A stretch of 64,000 bases of DNA from DATMAM01 sp035559995 (GTDB taxonomy: Bacteria; Desulfobacterota; Binatia; UBA9968): assembly GCA_035559995.1 (NCBI GenBank), contig DATMAM010000040.1, forward strand, positions 243,354 to 307,353. Reading direction: 5' to 3'. Below the pieces are notes generated by a model. It was not told the DNA's origin, did no database searches, and saw only the letters and a program-made list of their open reading frames with translations. Below are positions 7,636-16,612 of the stretch, piece by piece. The position numbers were made by a program, and so were the translations under genes. The number at the start of each line of letters is the position of its first letter. The stretch's first letter is position 1.

Positions 7636-9954
7636 TTACACGATTTCCTCTACCTCGACTTCGATCACGTCAGTCGGATCCAGGTGAAAGTACATGATGG
7701 AAAGCGCGAGCTCGCGCGTATCCAGATGCGTGTGGTACTCGTGCATGAGCACCTCGGCGATCTTCGCAGCGTGATCCTTCGTTGTTGCGATCGGAAGCTC
7801 GGCCGTGATCTCGCCCTTCGACGCGGTGAGCTCGCGGTTGAAACTCTCGGTATCCTGCTCGTAGTCCTTCTCGAGGTTCCAATAGCTCACGTGCGTTTTT
7901 TTCGGCGCCTCGGTCGCCTGGCCCTTGGTCTTCGCCAGAGGCTCGGGCATCTCAGCGCCGAGCTCGTGGGCAGCGAGATACTTTTGCGGGATCTTGAGCA
8001 TTGGCGCCTTGCCCCGTTTGGGGAAGCGGATTTTCCCGTCGCCGCAGTAAGCATCGTAGAAGTACCCTGTGAGGAGCGGCTGGCTCCACGCGGCGGCGCT
8101 AGACTGGCGGCCCACAGCAAAGCCGGGAACGAGATCGTTCAGCTCGCTCACGTCGATGTCCTTGTTGCCGAGCTGGACATCACGATCGGCGATCAGGCCG
8201 GCATGGCGGCATAGATCCGCCTGAATCTTCCACAGGGGAACGCTATCGGTCGTTGCGCGGTCGAGATAGATGTGGTCGAACCCGAAGCCGGTGAGCCCTT
8301 TCTGCCAATCGGCGACCAATGAGTGACTGTCGGGCATGTAAACGGACGCCAGATACCCGAAACCAGGACCTTGCGCGTTGGGAATCGAAGTCCAGAGATA
8401 CGTTCGCTCGACCTGCAACGTGACGATGTTCACTTCGGCGAAATAGCTCTGCCCGAAGGCGGCGCCCACGGGGATCCACTGCTTCCCATTGACGGTATCG
8501 AGACCCCGAGGCCAGATTGCGCCGTTGATCGTTAACTGCCCCACGATCGATTGGCTGTCTACCGACCATTTATGAATCGTATCGCCTGCAATGATCAGCA
8601 CGCTGTTGCTGGCCTCGTCATAGAAAGCGTGAGGAACGATGAACGAAGGAGTAAACAGGCCGCTCAGATCATAGGCCGTCACCTGGCCAGAGGGTGTCAT
8701 TTTCACGAGCTGCGCGAGCGTTGTCATCGCCCAGGCGTTTCCATCCGAGTCGATCGATTCGACATCTTTCACCTCTCCATAGCCAAGCCCAACCGTGTTG
8801 ATCTCAGCTAAAAGAGCCAGCGTGGCAGAATAAACGCGCACGATGTCATCACCGCAGTGAAGCGTAGCGGTATGGGCCGACCAGATATTTCCCTGACCGC
8901 TCACGCGGTCGACCTTTAGTTGCCGGCAACCTACGCCGCCAGTGGAACCAGAAAAACTTCCCCCGATCGGATCGGTAGTATTCTCGGCGATAATCTGGAG
9001 TGTTTGTGGATCGAGCAGGGCGACAAAAAGACCGTGCTGCGCCACGACGAGGCCATCGGTTGTGATATCCCATGCGCGGAGATGGTCGGGGCCGTTATAC
9101 GTCTGCAGGATGAATTTGTTCTCGAGCAGATCGAATTTTCCGACCCGGTTGATCCCGCCATCTTGGATTAGCAACGCATAGGCTGTGTACCGTTCGCGAT
9201 CGACCAGGAGCACGTGCGCGTAACCGCTCAGCCCGCCGACACCGTTCTCGACGCGCTCCAGGAAATGGGTGCCAGTTGTCACGCGCGCCATGAGTCCGTG
9301 GAGCTCTGGGATCCGGTTGCCGAAATCCTCGAGCGGTAAATCTACGAGCACGGTCGAAGAGACACCGCGGCCAGCCGGCACCTCGCCAACGCCGAACTCC
9401 GCTTCCCAGATCGAATCCGGGAGCTGCGTCTCTGAGCCGGTCCGGTGGCGCACCTCCATTTTCTTGTACTTCTTGATTTGCTTAGCGCCCGGCCGGCGGT
9501 CGTAGATCAACTTCACGTCGCCCCAGATCGCGAGCAGGTCTGCTTCCGCCTCGCACCATGCGACCTCTACGGTCGCGAAGTAGGAATAAGAGACGATCGT
9601 TTGGCTCGTCCCGCCGCCGCCTTTGCCGAACAGACCGCCACCGCCAACCGACTGTTTTTTCTTGACTTCTTTGATGCCTTTCTTCGGCATCGCAATGAGG
9701 TTCCCAGCCTGGCGCCATTTGCCCCACCCGATCGGAATCATGGCGTTGTAGGTGCTCGCCATCACTTGGAGATCATTCAGCCGCGGCCCCCTAATCGTCG
9801 GACCATCGGGGCGAAACAGCATGTTTCCGAGCAGGCTCCCGAACTGCCAGCCGATGGACATCGCCGTAAAGATCCCAGTCGTGCTCGCGCCGAAAAACGC
9901 CGCAGCGCCGCCAGCAGCGGCGGCACCAGCGGCGGCAAGCCCGATCGCAGCCAC
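7636..9954 (-). CDS. N-terminal half of a split J/GTA-gp15-like tail hub with beta-propeller insertion
   Basis: The 772-residue product starts at a GTG overlapping the NlpC gene stop (TAGTG). Residues 1-220 match the N-terminal hub segment (Ala/Gly-rich membrane-active start, FRPDGPTIRGPRLNDLQV, VSYSYFATVEVAWCEAE, DFGNRIPELHG). Residues about 265-565 are a repeat-like beta region (DSDGNAWAMTTLAQLVKM, IHKWSVDSQSIVGQL) that looks like an inserted propeller. The hub resumes with LWKIQADLCRHAG and GKIRFPKRGKAP. It ends at HLDPTDVIEVEVEEIV, in the middle of what is normally one continuous protein; the rest is encoded at 4137-5765. It should form the tail tip that contacts the host. Confidence 0.75.
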   Translation of the reverse strand: MAAIGLAAAGAAAAGGAAAFFGASTTGIFTAMSIGWQFGSLLGNMLFRPDGPTIRGPRLNDLQVMASTYNAMIPIGWGKWRQAGNLIAMPKKGIKEVKKKQSVGGGGLFGKGGGGTSQTIVSYSYFATVEVAWCEAEADLLAIWGDVKLIYDRRPGAKQIKKYKKMEVRHRTGSETQLPDSIWEAEFGVGEVPAGRGVSSTVLVDLPLEDFGNRIPELHGLMARVTTGTHFLERVENGVGGLSGYAHVLLVDRERYTAYALLIQDGGINRVGKFDLLENKFILQTYNGPDHLRAWDITTDGLVVAQHGLFVALLDPQTLQIIAENTTDPIGGSFSGSTGGVGCRQLKVDRVSGQGNIWSAHTATLHCGDDIVRVYSATLALLAEINTVGLGYGEVKDVESIDSDGNAWAMTTLAQLVKMTPSGQVTAYDLSGLFTPSFIVPHAFYDEASNSVLIIAGDTIHKWSVDSQSIVGQLTINGAIWPRGLDTVNGKQWIPVGAAFGQSYFAEVNIVTLQVERTYLWTSIPNAQGPGFGYLASVYMPDSHSLVADWQKGLTGFGFDHIYLDRATTDSVPLWKIQADLCRHAGLIADRDVQLGNKDIDVSELNDLVPGFAVGRQSSAAAWSQPLLTGYFYDAYCGDGKIRFPKRGKAPMLKIPQKYLAAHELGAEMPEPLAKTKGQATEAPKKTHVSYWNLEKDYEQDTESFNRELTASKGEITAELPIATTKDHAAKIAEVLMHEYHTHLDTRELALSIMYFHLDPTDVIEVEVEEIV

Positions 9955-10388
9955 TACCAGACCCCCTTGAAGCGATAGATGCGGTCGATGCGGTCGATCC
10001 AGTATTGATCGAACACGTTCTCGCAGACTTTACCGACGCGGCGGTAGCAGTGAATGATCGAGAGCGGATTTCCTCCGTCGGCGACGATCCCCAGGTGCAT
10101 TTGCTCCTCGACGAGGCCCGTATCCATCCAGAACACCGGGACGTCGGCGAGCCTAAGATCGTCCTTACTCTTCACGCGGATGCACGCTTCATCGAGCATT
10201 TTGTAAAGGAGCCGCCAGTTTGGCGTGTAGCCGTAGGTCACATAGTCGCGGTCGGTCAGACGGAAATGGTGCGCGACGTTCACGGGAAGACCGAGGCAAT
10301 CCACGCCGTGCCGCGATCGCCCTTGATGAACCCAAGGGACCTCGAGCCAGGTCCGCGCCTCCGCTATGATTTCTTCAGGTCTGGGCAT
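9954..10388 (-). CDS. NlpC/P60-type tail-tip peptidase
   Basis: The product has 144 residues from the ATG at 10388. The catalytic Cys lies in HGVDCLGLP and the His in EQMHLGIVADG, the NlpC/P60 order. GTA gp14 and lambda gpK hold the same position immediately before the hub protein and cleave cell-wall peptides during DNA entry. The gene overlaps the upstream zinc-ribbon gene by 25 nt. Length is typical for the single-domain form. Confidence 0.82.
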   Translation of the reverse strand: MPRPEEIIAEARTWLEVPWVHQGRSRHGVDCLGLPVNVAHHFRLTDRDYVTYGYTPNWRLLYKMLDEACIRVKSKDDLRLADVPVFWMDTGLVEEQMHLGIVADGGNPLSIIHCYRRVGKVCENVFDQYWIDRIDRIYRFKGVW

Positions 10389-10528
10389 TGGGCGGTGCCA
10401 ACGATCACTTGTGGATGAATCGGCCGTTTGAACAGGCTTTCGCAGTCGTGACAATAAAAGAGGGCTTCTCCTTTCTCCTCTCCGAGCGGCTCGAGTTCTC
10501 TCTGCGTCGTCGCGCAAACGAGCTTCAT
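10364..10528 (-). CDS. Small cysteine-containing protein, 54 aa
   Basis: The start at 10528 overlaps the pilin-like gene stop (ATGA). It contains YCHDCESLF plus two further cysteines, a partial zinc-ribbon pattern. It has no membrane segment. It is wedged between the pilin-like and NlpC/P60 genes, overlapping both, so it is part of the tail-tip operon. Function unknown. Confidence 0.6.
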   Translation of the reverse strand: MKLVCATTQRELEPLGEEKGEALFYCHDCESLFKRPIHPQVIVGTAQCPDLKKS

Positions 10529-10905
10529 CGACACGCCTCGCCCCTGATGACGCCATCCTGGCTCGAAAACGTCCACACGCCACTTCCTTCAGCGCAGCCA
10601 GCAAGAGCCTGGGCCGTGATCGTGAATGACGCCTGCGATCCTTCAACGTGCAGATCCACGTTGTCGCTCCTTCGGTAGCCGCCGAGCGCCAGCTCTTCGA
10701 CGGATTGCGCGTAGCGGCTGCGCTGAGAAAAGACATCCTCTTGAGCCGTCGCAGCATACTTGAGATCGGCCCGGACGACGGCGTCGATCGCGCGCTTTCG
10801 ATAAGAGACGTATTGAGGGATCGCGATGGCGGTGATGATCCCCATGATTGCGATTACGACCAAGAGCTCGACTAGCGTAAATCCTCTATGCACATCGCAC
10901 CTCAC
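10525..10905 (-). CDS. Type IV pilin-like protein inside the tail-tip operon
   Basis: The 126-residue protein has a textbook prepilin start: six residues after Met, then RG/FTLVELLVVIAIMG, with Gly8 at the peptidase site and Glu at mature position 5, followed by a long hydrophobic helix and IPQYVSYRKRAIDAV. The globular part ends with AGCAEGSGVW and GEAC, two cysteines that could close a pilin D-region disulfide. It overlaps the DUF2163 gene upstream and the 54-aa gene downstream by ATGA on each side, so it is an integral part of the phage operon. It needs a host prepilin peptidase to mature. A role in pilus interaction or interference is inferred. Confidence 0.85.
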   Translation of the reverse strand: MRCDVHRGFTLVELLVVIAIMGIITAIAIPQYVSYRKRAIDAVVRADLKYAATAQEDVFSQRSRYAQSVEELALGGYRRSDNVDLHVEGSQASFTITAQALAGCAEGSGVWTFSSQDGVIRGEACR

Positions 10906-12461
10906 GCTTTGGCATCCGGCGTTTGCAGCCGGCGGAAGACACCAGGAACAAACCGCTCGCCGCGGAAATTGTAGATGTTCCGAAATGTATCCCTGCAGGT
11001 TTCCGGCGTGCGGTCACACCCGACGATGATTTCGAACTGATCCCCAGGCTCGATGTTGTAGGGCGTGTCATCCATGAGCTCGATCTCGCGCACCGTGCGC
11101 GTGGCGAGCGTGCCGCCTGCCGTCGCGCTCGGAATCCCTTCTACCACTCTCACCTGCGTGCGCTGGGTGGTTGGATTGTAGTTAAGCGAGCTCACGGTAT
11201 AGGTCCCGTTATTGTTGGCGGATCCCTCCACGACGACCGTCGACCCGATAAGGAGAAGCTGGTTTCCGCCGACTTCGAACTGCTGATTGATCTGGCTCAC
11301 CGCGACGATCGGCCACTTGGCGAAGCTGTCGCTCTTGATCTCGCTCTCCATCCAAATGTTATCGCTCTCTGATCCCCAGAGGATCCGACCGAAGCGATAC
11401 CAGCCGTCCGGCTCCGTCGAGAAAAGGGGATTGTTCACCCTGAATTTGAACTTGGGCTCGAGCACGGAATAGACAGCGCCGCGCTTGATGTACGCTTCGA
11501 TCGCCTTCCAGGTGACGCCCCCATCGACCGTCGTGGCGCCAATCGTCGTATTCCACACGGGCTCCGTTGCACCGGATGTTCCCGCGACGGCGCATTCGAA
11601 GTAGCGGCCGTTGGCAGCGGTGGGTTTCACAATCGAGCCGACGCCAGCATCCCGGAGCGCCCGCGCGGTGTAGGGCGTGTTGGCTTGCCAGACGGGCGGA
11701 TCCAGGCGGACCTTGCAGAAGTTCACGTCGTCAGTATCCTCCTCGTCCTGGCCGTCGTACCCGAGAATGGGGGCGCGGCAATGCTTGGAGTAGACGTGCC
11801 CGACGGTCTGCTGCATGTAGTGCTCAAAGCTCTTGAACTCGGCCTCGTAGGTCAGCCGGCCGGTCGCGACCTGGCCGATGTTGCCGCGGCCGCCGGGCAT
11901 CCAGATTTTCCCCATCGAGAGGTCCATGTAGTTCACGAAAAAAAATTCCATCTCGCAGTTCGAGTACAGGCCGCGCTCGATGTCGAAGTCGCTGATGAAC
12001 TGGGAATCCAGGATGCCGATGAAATTGAAATTGCTCACGGCAAAATTGGACGCATTCCTGAGCTCGGTCGGCACATACGCGCGCGTGGGGTTGTACTTCA
12101 CGTTCTCGAAGGTGAGGCCCTTGAAATACGTGGTGAACCCGATCACCCGCCGCGCCACACCGCCGCGCTCGTAGGTCGCAAAGCCAGTTGAATTGACGGG
12201 AATCGAAAACGTCGTCGGCGTCAGCACGGTGATGGGATACTCGGCGCCGTTCACCTGGGTCATGCCGCGCACGCGCACGATCTTGACAACGTCGCCAGTC
12301 GAAAGCAGGTGCTCGAACTTGGTGGTCACGACAGCGGGATTTGCCTTTGAGATGTTTGCAATCTGAGGCTGATGCTTCTGCTCGATGATCTTCAAGCACT
12401 TGGTCACCGTAACCCAGGGCTCCTTGAGATGGTTGAGGAGAGCCGCCGAAGCACCCTTCAT
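10902..12461 (-). CDS. DUF2163/BR0599-like tail-tip protein with three inserted domains
   Basis: The start at 12461 has GAGG seven bases upstream and an ATGA overlap with a 42-aa TM gene, giving 519 residues. The C-terminus has the family hallmark GCDRTPETCRDTFRN and NFRGERFVPG. The GTA gp13 family is usually about 300 residues; here the extra length is explained by an FCCH-like domain (about 35-105), a TSGATEPVW...DGGVTW domain (about 256-322) and a VEGSANNNGTYTV domain (about 393-458). It forms part of the distal tail complex next to DUF2460 and the hub. Confidence 0.78.
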   Translation of the reverse strand: MKGASAALLNHLKEPWVTVTKCLKIIEQKHQPQIANISKANPAVVTTKFEHLLSTGDVVKIVRVRGMTQVNGAEYPITVLTPTTFSIPVNSTGFATYERGGVARRVIGFTTYFKGLTFENVKYNPTRAYVPTELRNASNFAVSNFNFIGILDSQFISDFDIERGLYSNCEMEFFFVNYMDLSMGKIWMPGGRGNIGQVATGRLTYEAEFKSFEHYMQQTVGHVYSKHCRAPILGYDGQDEEDTDDVNFCKVRLDPPVWQANTPYTARALRDAGVGSIVKPTAANGRYFECAVAGTSGATEPVWNTTIGATTVDGGVTWKAIEAYIKRGAVYSVLEPKFKFRVNNPLFSTEPDGWYRFGRILWGSESDNIWMESEIKSDSFAKWPIVAVSQINQQFEVGGNQLLLIGSTVVVEGSANNNGTYTVSSLNYNPTTQRTQVRVVEGIPSATAGGTLATRTVREIELMDDTPYNIEPGDQFEIIVGCDRTPETCRDTFRNIYNFRGERFVPGVFRRLQTPDAKA

Positions 12462-12586
12462 CGCGCGACCTCGACAATCACGAGAGCGACGACTCCAACA
12501 AATACAAGCACAATCAGCGGCGAGGCCAGGAGAAGGATCAGCGGGTAATGCCACCAGTCCTCCGGCAAATTAAAGAATTTCTTCAA
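12458..12586 (-). CDS. 42-aa single-pass membrane protein
   Basis: This short gene starts with TTG at 12586, six bases after AGGAGG, and ends ATGA into the DUF2163 gene. The product begins LKKFFNLPEDWWHYPL and continues as one long hydrophobic segment of about 25 residues ending VEVAR. It overlaps the end of the DUF2460 gene in another frame. The strong ribosome site, overlaps on both sides and clear TM pattern argue that it is real. It may be a tail-tip membrane-insertion peptide or a small inhibitor; no homolog is recognised. Confidence 0.65.
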   Translation of the reverse strand: MKKFFNLPEDWWHYPLILLLASPLIVLVFVGVVALVIVEVAR

Positions 12587-13451
12587 CTCTGACCTCCTTG
12601 AGCGTGAGCTCCTGCTCGCCGGCCTCCCACGCGATCCACGAGGTCGGGAGCGCCTTCACCGTGCAGCGGACCGGGACGTCGAACTCAAAGCCGCCCTTCA
12701 CGTTTCCTTCGCCGGCCTGCGGGTTTGTGTTGATGACGCCTCCCGAGGTGTACGCGCTGAAGGCAAGCGTCGTGATATTCACGGTGAACACTGTCGATGA
12801 CTGGACGCTCACCACGTTGCCTCTGAGCCCGTTGATCTGAGTCATTCCGGAAACGCCGCTAAAGTGGACGCTGTCGCCGACAGCAAGCGTGTGCCCGGTC
12901 GACGTCGTCACCTGCGCCTGGGCGGCCTGAGTGATGTTGGTGATCGAGCGCTGGACGTTGGCAGCGAGTGTGTAGAGGCCGGTGTTGTTGTTGATCGTGA
13001 ATCGGCTCGAGGGAATCTCTGAATTCTGCACGCCGAGCTTCGCTGTGCCAGCGACGATTTTGTAGATGGTTCGCTCGGTGGTGATACCGGCGCCAATGTC
13101 GTAAGTCTTCTTCGCCTGGTAGGTGAGCGTTACGCCGTCGGCGATCCCGAGCACCTGGTCGAACGCGGTCACGTCAGCGCTCCGGTTTCCGCTCCGGTAA
13201 TCGTTCCAGTCCTTGAACCGAAACCAGTGGAACATCCCTTTGATGACATGGAAGTAATCGCGCACGAGCTCGAGATCAGCTTCCTCGCGGATCCCATAAC
13301 CGACGTCGTACTCGTGCAGCGGCTCCGGCTGGTCGAGAATCGCCTGTGAGTGGCCCCCATAGAGCTCGGTCACCCCCACCTCGTACATTGCATAACCGAT
13401 GGATCGAAAATTGATGTTCGAGGGGAATCTTGGTGACTCGATCATCGCCAT
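12570..13451 (-). CDS. DUF2460 (GTA gp12-like) distal tail protein with inserted FCCH-like domain
   Basis: The 293-residue product begins ESPRFPSNINFRSIGYAMYEV and includes HWFRFKDWNDY and, near the end, GGFEFDVPVRC, the DUF2460/TIGR02217 landmarks. Residues about 168-240 are an added beta domain (TNITQAAQAQVTT, SGMTQINGLRG, AYTSGGV) placed in the loop between NNTGLYTL and the GFEFDVPVR strand, leaving the host fold intact. In gene transfer agents this protein joins the tube to the tip. It follows the tape measure gene closely. Confidence 0.82.
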   Translation of the reverse strand: MAMIESPRFPSNINFRSIGYAMYEVGVTELYGGHSQAILDQPEPLHEYDVGYGIREEADLELVRDYFHVIKGMFHWFRFKDWNDYRSGNRSADVTAFDQVLGIADGVTLTYQAKKTYDIGAGITTERTIYKIVAGTAKLGVQNSEIPSSRFTINNNTGLYTLAANVQRSITNITQAAQAQVTTSTGHTLAVGDSVHFSGVSGMTQINGLRGNVVSVQSSTVFTVNITTLAFSAYTSGGVINTNPQAGEGNVKGGFEFDVPVRCTVKALPTSWIAWEAGEQELTLKEVRVEEIL

Positions 13452-13453
13452 CG

Positions 13454-16400
13454 TCAGTTCATCCCCAGACGGCTCGCCATCGTGCGGCCGGCCTTATAAA
13501 GATCGCCCGTGATCTGGCTTCGGTTTCGCCGGATGCTTTGCGCGTCGTTAGCGTGAATGTGGAGATGCTCGATTTTGAAGTCACGCACGCCGGAGTTGTT
13601 CGGCTGGATTCCCGTGGCGCCGCTCGACACTGGGATAATCTGCTCACCCTTCTCCAGAATCGCAGGCACCTCGTTCGCCATGAGGCCAACGCCGGCGCTT
13701 CCCGCGTGATAACGCTCCGCATGCTCGAAGACAGCGGGATCGATCAGGCGCTTGACCGGGAGCTCGCCGGCCTTCCCGCCCATGTGGCCGACGCCGAGCA
13801 GCGCGCCGAACTCCATGTCGAGGAAATCCATGGCGCTCGTTCCCGCTCCAGCGACATCGGTGAAAGCGTCGACCGGACCGCCGCCAAACAGACCGCCTAC
13901 CATGCCGAAAAGACCTCCGATTCCACCGGCGCCACCACCGCCACCGCCGAAGCTCGTGTTTGCAAGAGACAATAGCCAGCTCGAGAAAGAAGACGTGGAC
14001 TTCGACGCATCCTGGAGTCCGAGATCGAACTCCTTCACCGTACCCTGCAGCGCCTCCAGGCCAACGGTGCTCTGCGAGAGCATGGCACCGAATTCCTGAT
14101 CGAGAGCATCGAAGGTATCGAGAGTCTTCATGAGCACTTCGTCGGGCGTACCCCCGCGCGGGGCGAAGATGTCGCCCGGACCTGTGATCAGAGCGCCGAG
14201 CCCGCGCACGCTGTCGCTCAGGATTTCGGCGAGCTCAGCGCCGCAGCATTCAGTCTTTGGCATGGGAGCGAACATGCCCGAAAGGGCGCCTGCCCGCGTT
14301 GCACCGCCGGTCAGCCCTGCAACCTGAGCGCCCATCTCGCGATCGAGCTGCTCCCACACCTCGAAGGTCTTCTCCATCTCCGGCGTCGGTGAACCGCCTT
14401 TCGGCCCGAGCACATCGGTTTTTTGGCCAACGCCGAACAGCGCCGAGAAAAATCCGCCGATGCCGGTGCCTTCCGCGAGCGCCGAATTGATCGCCATCTC
14501 GATCTGGGCGTCGAGCCACTTCGAAACGATCCGGTCGATGACATCGAAAATCTTCTTTCCGAAGTCCTCCCAGCTCCGGATCTCGCCGCGGCGGAAATCG
14601 TCCCAGATTGACTTAATTCCAGATGCCGCGTCCCGGAAGACATCTTCGATCCGGGCGGCTTCCTCGAGCTCGCGGAGCTCGGCAGCGAGATCCTCGATCT
14701 TCTGCTGGCCTTCCGGAAAGCGATCGAACCCTTGGGCGATCAGATCCTGGATGGCCGTGCGGACAGAATCGATCTTCGCCCTGATGGAATCGAAACTCCC
14801 GCCGAACACCTTGGCCTGAGCGTCGATCTGTCGGAGTTCCTCCTCGAGCCGCACGAAAGGTTCGTTGAGTTTTTTTGAAGCCACGGCATCTACCATCTCG
14901 CGGCGCTTTGCCGCTTCGGCCTCGATGGCGGCGATCACCTGGTCGCGCGCTTCCCCCGTAGCAGCAGCCCGCGCCTGTTCCGCCTCGACCGCAGCAGCTC
15001 GCCAGTCTTCAATGACCTTCAGGCGCTCCTCGCGCTCGCGCCGGATCTCCTCAAGGATCCTGCCCGACTGCGACATGAGCTCGAGCTCAAGCTGCCTCGT
15101 TAAATCCGTGGCCGCCTTGCCCGTGTCCGTGCGAATTTTCTGCAGATCGAGCTGGCTTGCGAGGCTGACTGCCTCGGCCTGGGCCCGCTTGAGCTCCTCG
15201 GTGAAGCGCATCACGTGCGCCGTGAGCTTCCCGAGGTCCTTCTCGTTCAGCGCGTCGACATCGACGCCGAGCGATCGGAGGAGAGCGTCCGCCTGCTTCA
15301 CTACGGGAACAAATTCGGACGGTATGGGGAGCTTCTTTGCGGCAATCTCGTTCTTCGCAGCCAAAATAGCCATGGCCTGAGAGGCCTCGAGAGCAGCCTC
15401 CTCGCCACGCTTGAGCTCGATTACCTGGAGCTGGAGATCACCGATATGGTCCTGTGCGGACTTCCGCAGGCCCTCGATGATCTGCCGCGCCTCCTCGAGC
15501 TTCTTTGGATCGGCAAGAGGAGTCCACGCCTTCTTTGCCGTCTCGCCGGTTTTGGCCACCTCCTGGCCGGCTTTGGTGAGCTCGTCCATTCGGTCCTTGG
15601 CTTCCGCCAGGTCGAACGCGATGGCTTGAATGTCCTTGCGGTTCCCGAGAGGCGTAGCGACAGGAATGTTTTGCAGATCGAGAAACCTTTTGCGGATCTC
15701 GGGCCCGGTCATCTTCTCAAGCTCAGCGCGCGCGATGCCGGTCCGCGACGCGAGCTGAGCCATCATGAGCCCTGCCTGACCGGAAATTTTTCCGAGCTCC
15801 TCGACTCGAGAGAGAGGAATCAGGCCGAGCAGTTTTCCGATGTCAGCAGCCCACTCACCGACCTTCGCCTTCGGCAGGAGATTGATGATTTCGGTCAGCC
15901 CCCGCGCGATCATCGCGAGGCCTTCGACGGCGACCTTGATGTACGGACCCCATGCGGCGGCAGCGGCAATTAACGTGTTCTTCGTCTCGGTCAAAGAATC
16001 ACCCATCTCGTCGAGCGATCGGGCGGCGTCGGCCCTGATCACGCGGCCGGCGGCTTCCGCTTCCATGCGGAGTTTCGCCATTCCCTTTTCGGCGACCTGT
16101 TCCAGCGTGGCGTTGAGCTCAGTCCCGGATCCGCGGAAGAGCGCCATCTGGATCTGCGTCTTGGCGGCCGCGTCATCGACATCGCCGAGCCTTTGCGCGA
16201 TCAGCTCAAAGACCTGGTCGGTCTTGAGTCCCTTTAGCTGCTCAGCGTTCAGACCGATTTTGGCAAGCGCCGACGCGGCGCGCTGGCCCTCTTCGTCGGC
16301 GACGTTGGCGAGGTTTCGCTGGAGCTGAAGCAGGCCGGTGGAGAGCGTCTCGAACGACGCCTCGTTCGTCTCGGCGACGTTCTTTAGGACGGAGAGGTTC

Positions 16401-16612
16401 TCGACGGAGATTTGCGTTTTCCGGGAGACAGAAAGGAGTTGCTCGCCGGTGTCGGCGACCTCCTTCGCAAACCGCACGAGGGAGATCCCGGCGAACACGC
16501 CGGCGGCGGCCTTGGCGACACCGCTCAGGACGGACTGAGTTTTGGTGGCCGCGCGCTCAACGCCCGTTGTGTCGCCGAGAAAGCGAAAGAGCACGTCACC
16601 GACGTTGGCCAC
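13454..16612 (-). CDS. Tail tape measure protein
   Basis: The 1052-residue protein has the expected composition: an N-terminal VGDVLFRFLGDTTGVERA start, hydrophobic segments near residues 30-50 and 210-245, a long charged coiled-coil middle (about 370-680), and a Gly-rich stretch (about 900-930). A C-terminal MANEVPAILEKGEQIIPV motif closes it. It sets tail length and is injected ahead of the DNA; a chain this long predicts a tail of very roughly 150 nm. It is directly downstream of the G/GT chaperone genes, the standard order. Two PRGGTP/PKGGSP-type segments in the C-terminal third look like an internal duplication. Confidence 0.92.
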   Translation of the reverse strand: MANVGDVLFRFLGDTTGVERAATKTQSVLSGVAKAAAGVFAGISLVRFAKEVADTGEQLLSVSRKTQISVENLSVLKNVAETNEASFETLSTGLLQLQRNLANVADEEGQRAASALAKIGLNAEQLKGLKTDQVFELIAQRLGDVDDAAAKTQIQMALFRGSGTELNATLEQVAEKGMAKLRMEAEAAGRVIRADAARSLDEMGDSLTETKNTLIAAAAAWGPYIKVAVEGLAMIARGLTEIINLLPKAKVGEWAADIGKLLGLIPLSRVEELGKISGQAGLMMAQLASRTGIARAELEKMTGPEIRKRFLDLQNIPVATPLGNRKDIQAIAFDLAEAKDRMDELTKAGQEVAKTGETAKKAWTPLADPKKLEEARQIIEGLRKSAQDHIGDLQLQVIELKRGEEAALEASQAMAILAAKNEIAAKKLPIPSEFVPVVKQADALLRSLGVDVDALNEKDLGKLTAHVMRFTEELKRAQAEAVSLASQLDLQKIRTDTGKAATDLTRQLELELMSQSGRILEEIRREREERLKVIEDWRAAAVEAEQARAAATGEARDQVIAAIEAEAAKRREMVDAVASKKLNEPFVRLEEELRQIDAQAKVFGGSFDSIRAKIDSVRTAIQDLIAQGFDRFPEGQQKIEDLAAELRELEEAARIEDVFRDAASGIKSIWDDFRRGEIRSWEDFGKKIFDVIDRIVSKWLDAQIEMAINSALAEGTGIGGFFSALFGVGQKTDVLGPKGGSPTPEMEKTFEVWEQLDREMGAQVAGLTGGATRAGALSGMFAPMPKTECCGAELAEILSDSVRGLGALITGPGDIFAPRGGTPDEVLMKTLDTFDALDQEFGAMLSQSTVGLEALQGTVKEFDLGLQDASKSTSSFSSWLLSLANTSFGGGGGGAGGIGGLFGMVGGLFGGGPVDAFTDVAGAGTSAMDFLDMEFGALLGVGHMGGKAGELPVKRLIDPAVFEHAERYHAGSAGVGLMANEVPAILEKGEQIIPVSSGATGIQPNNSGVRDFKIEHLHIHANDAQSIRRNRSQITGDLYKAGRTMASRLGMN

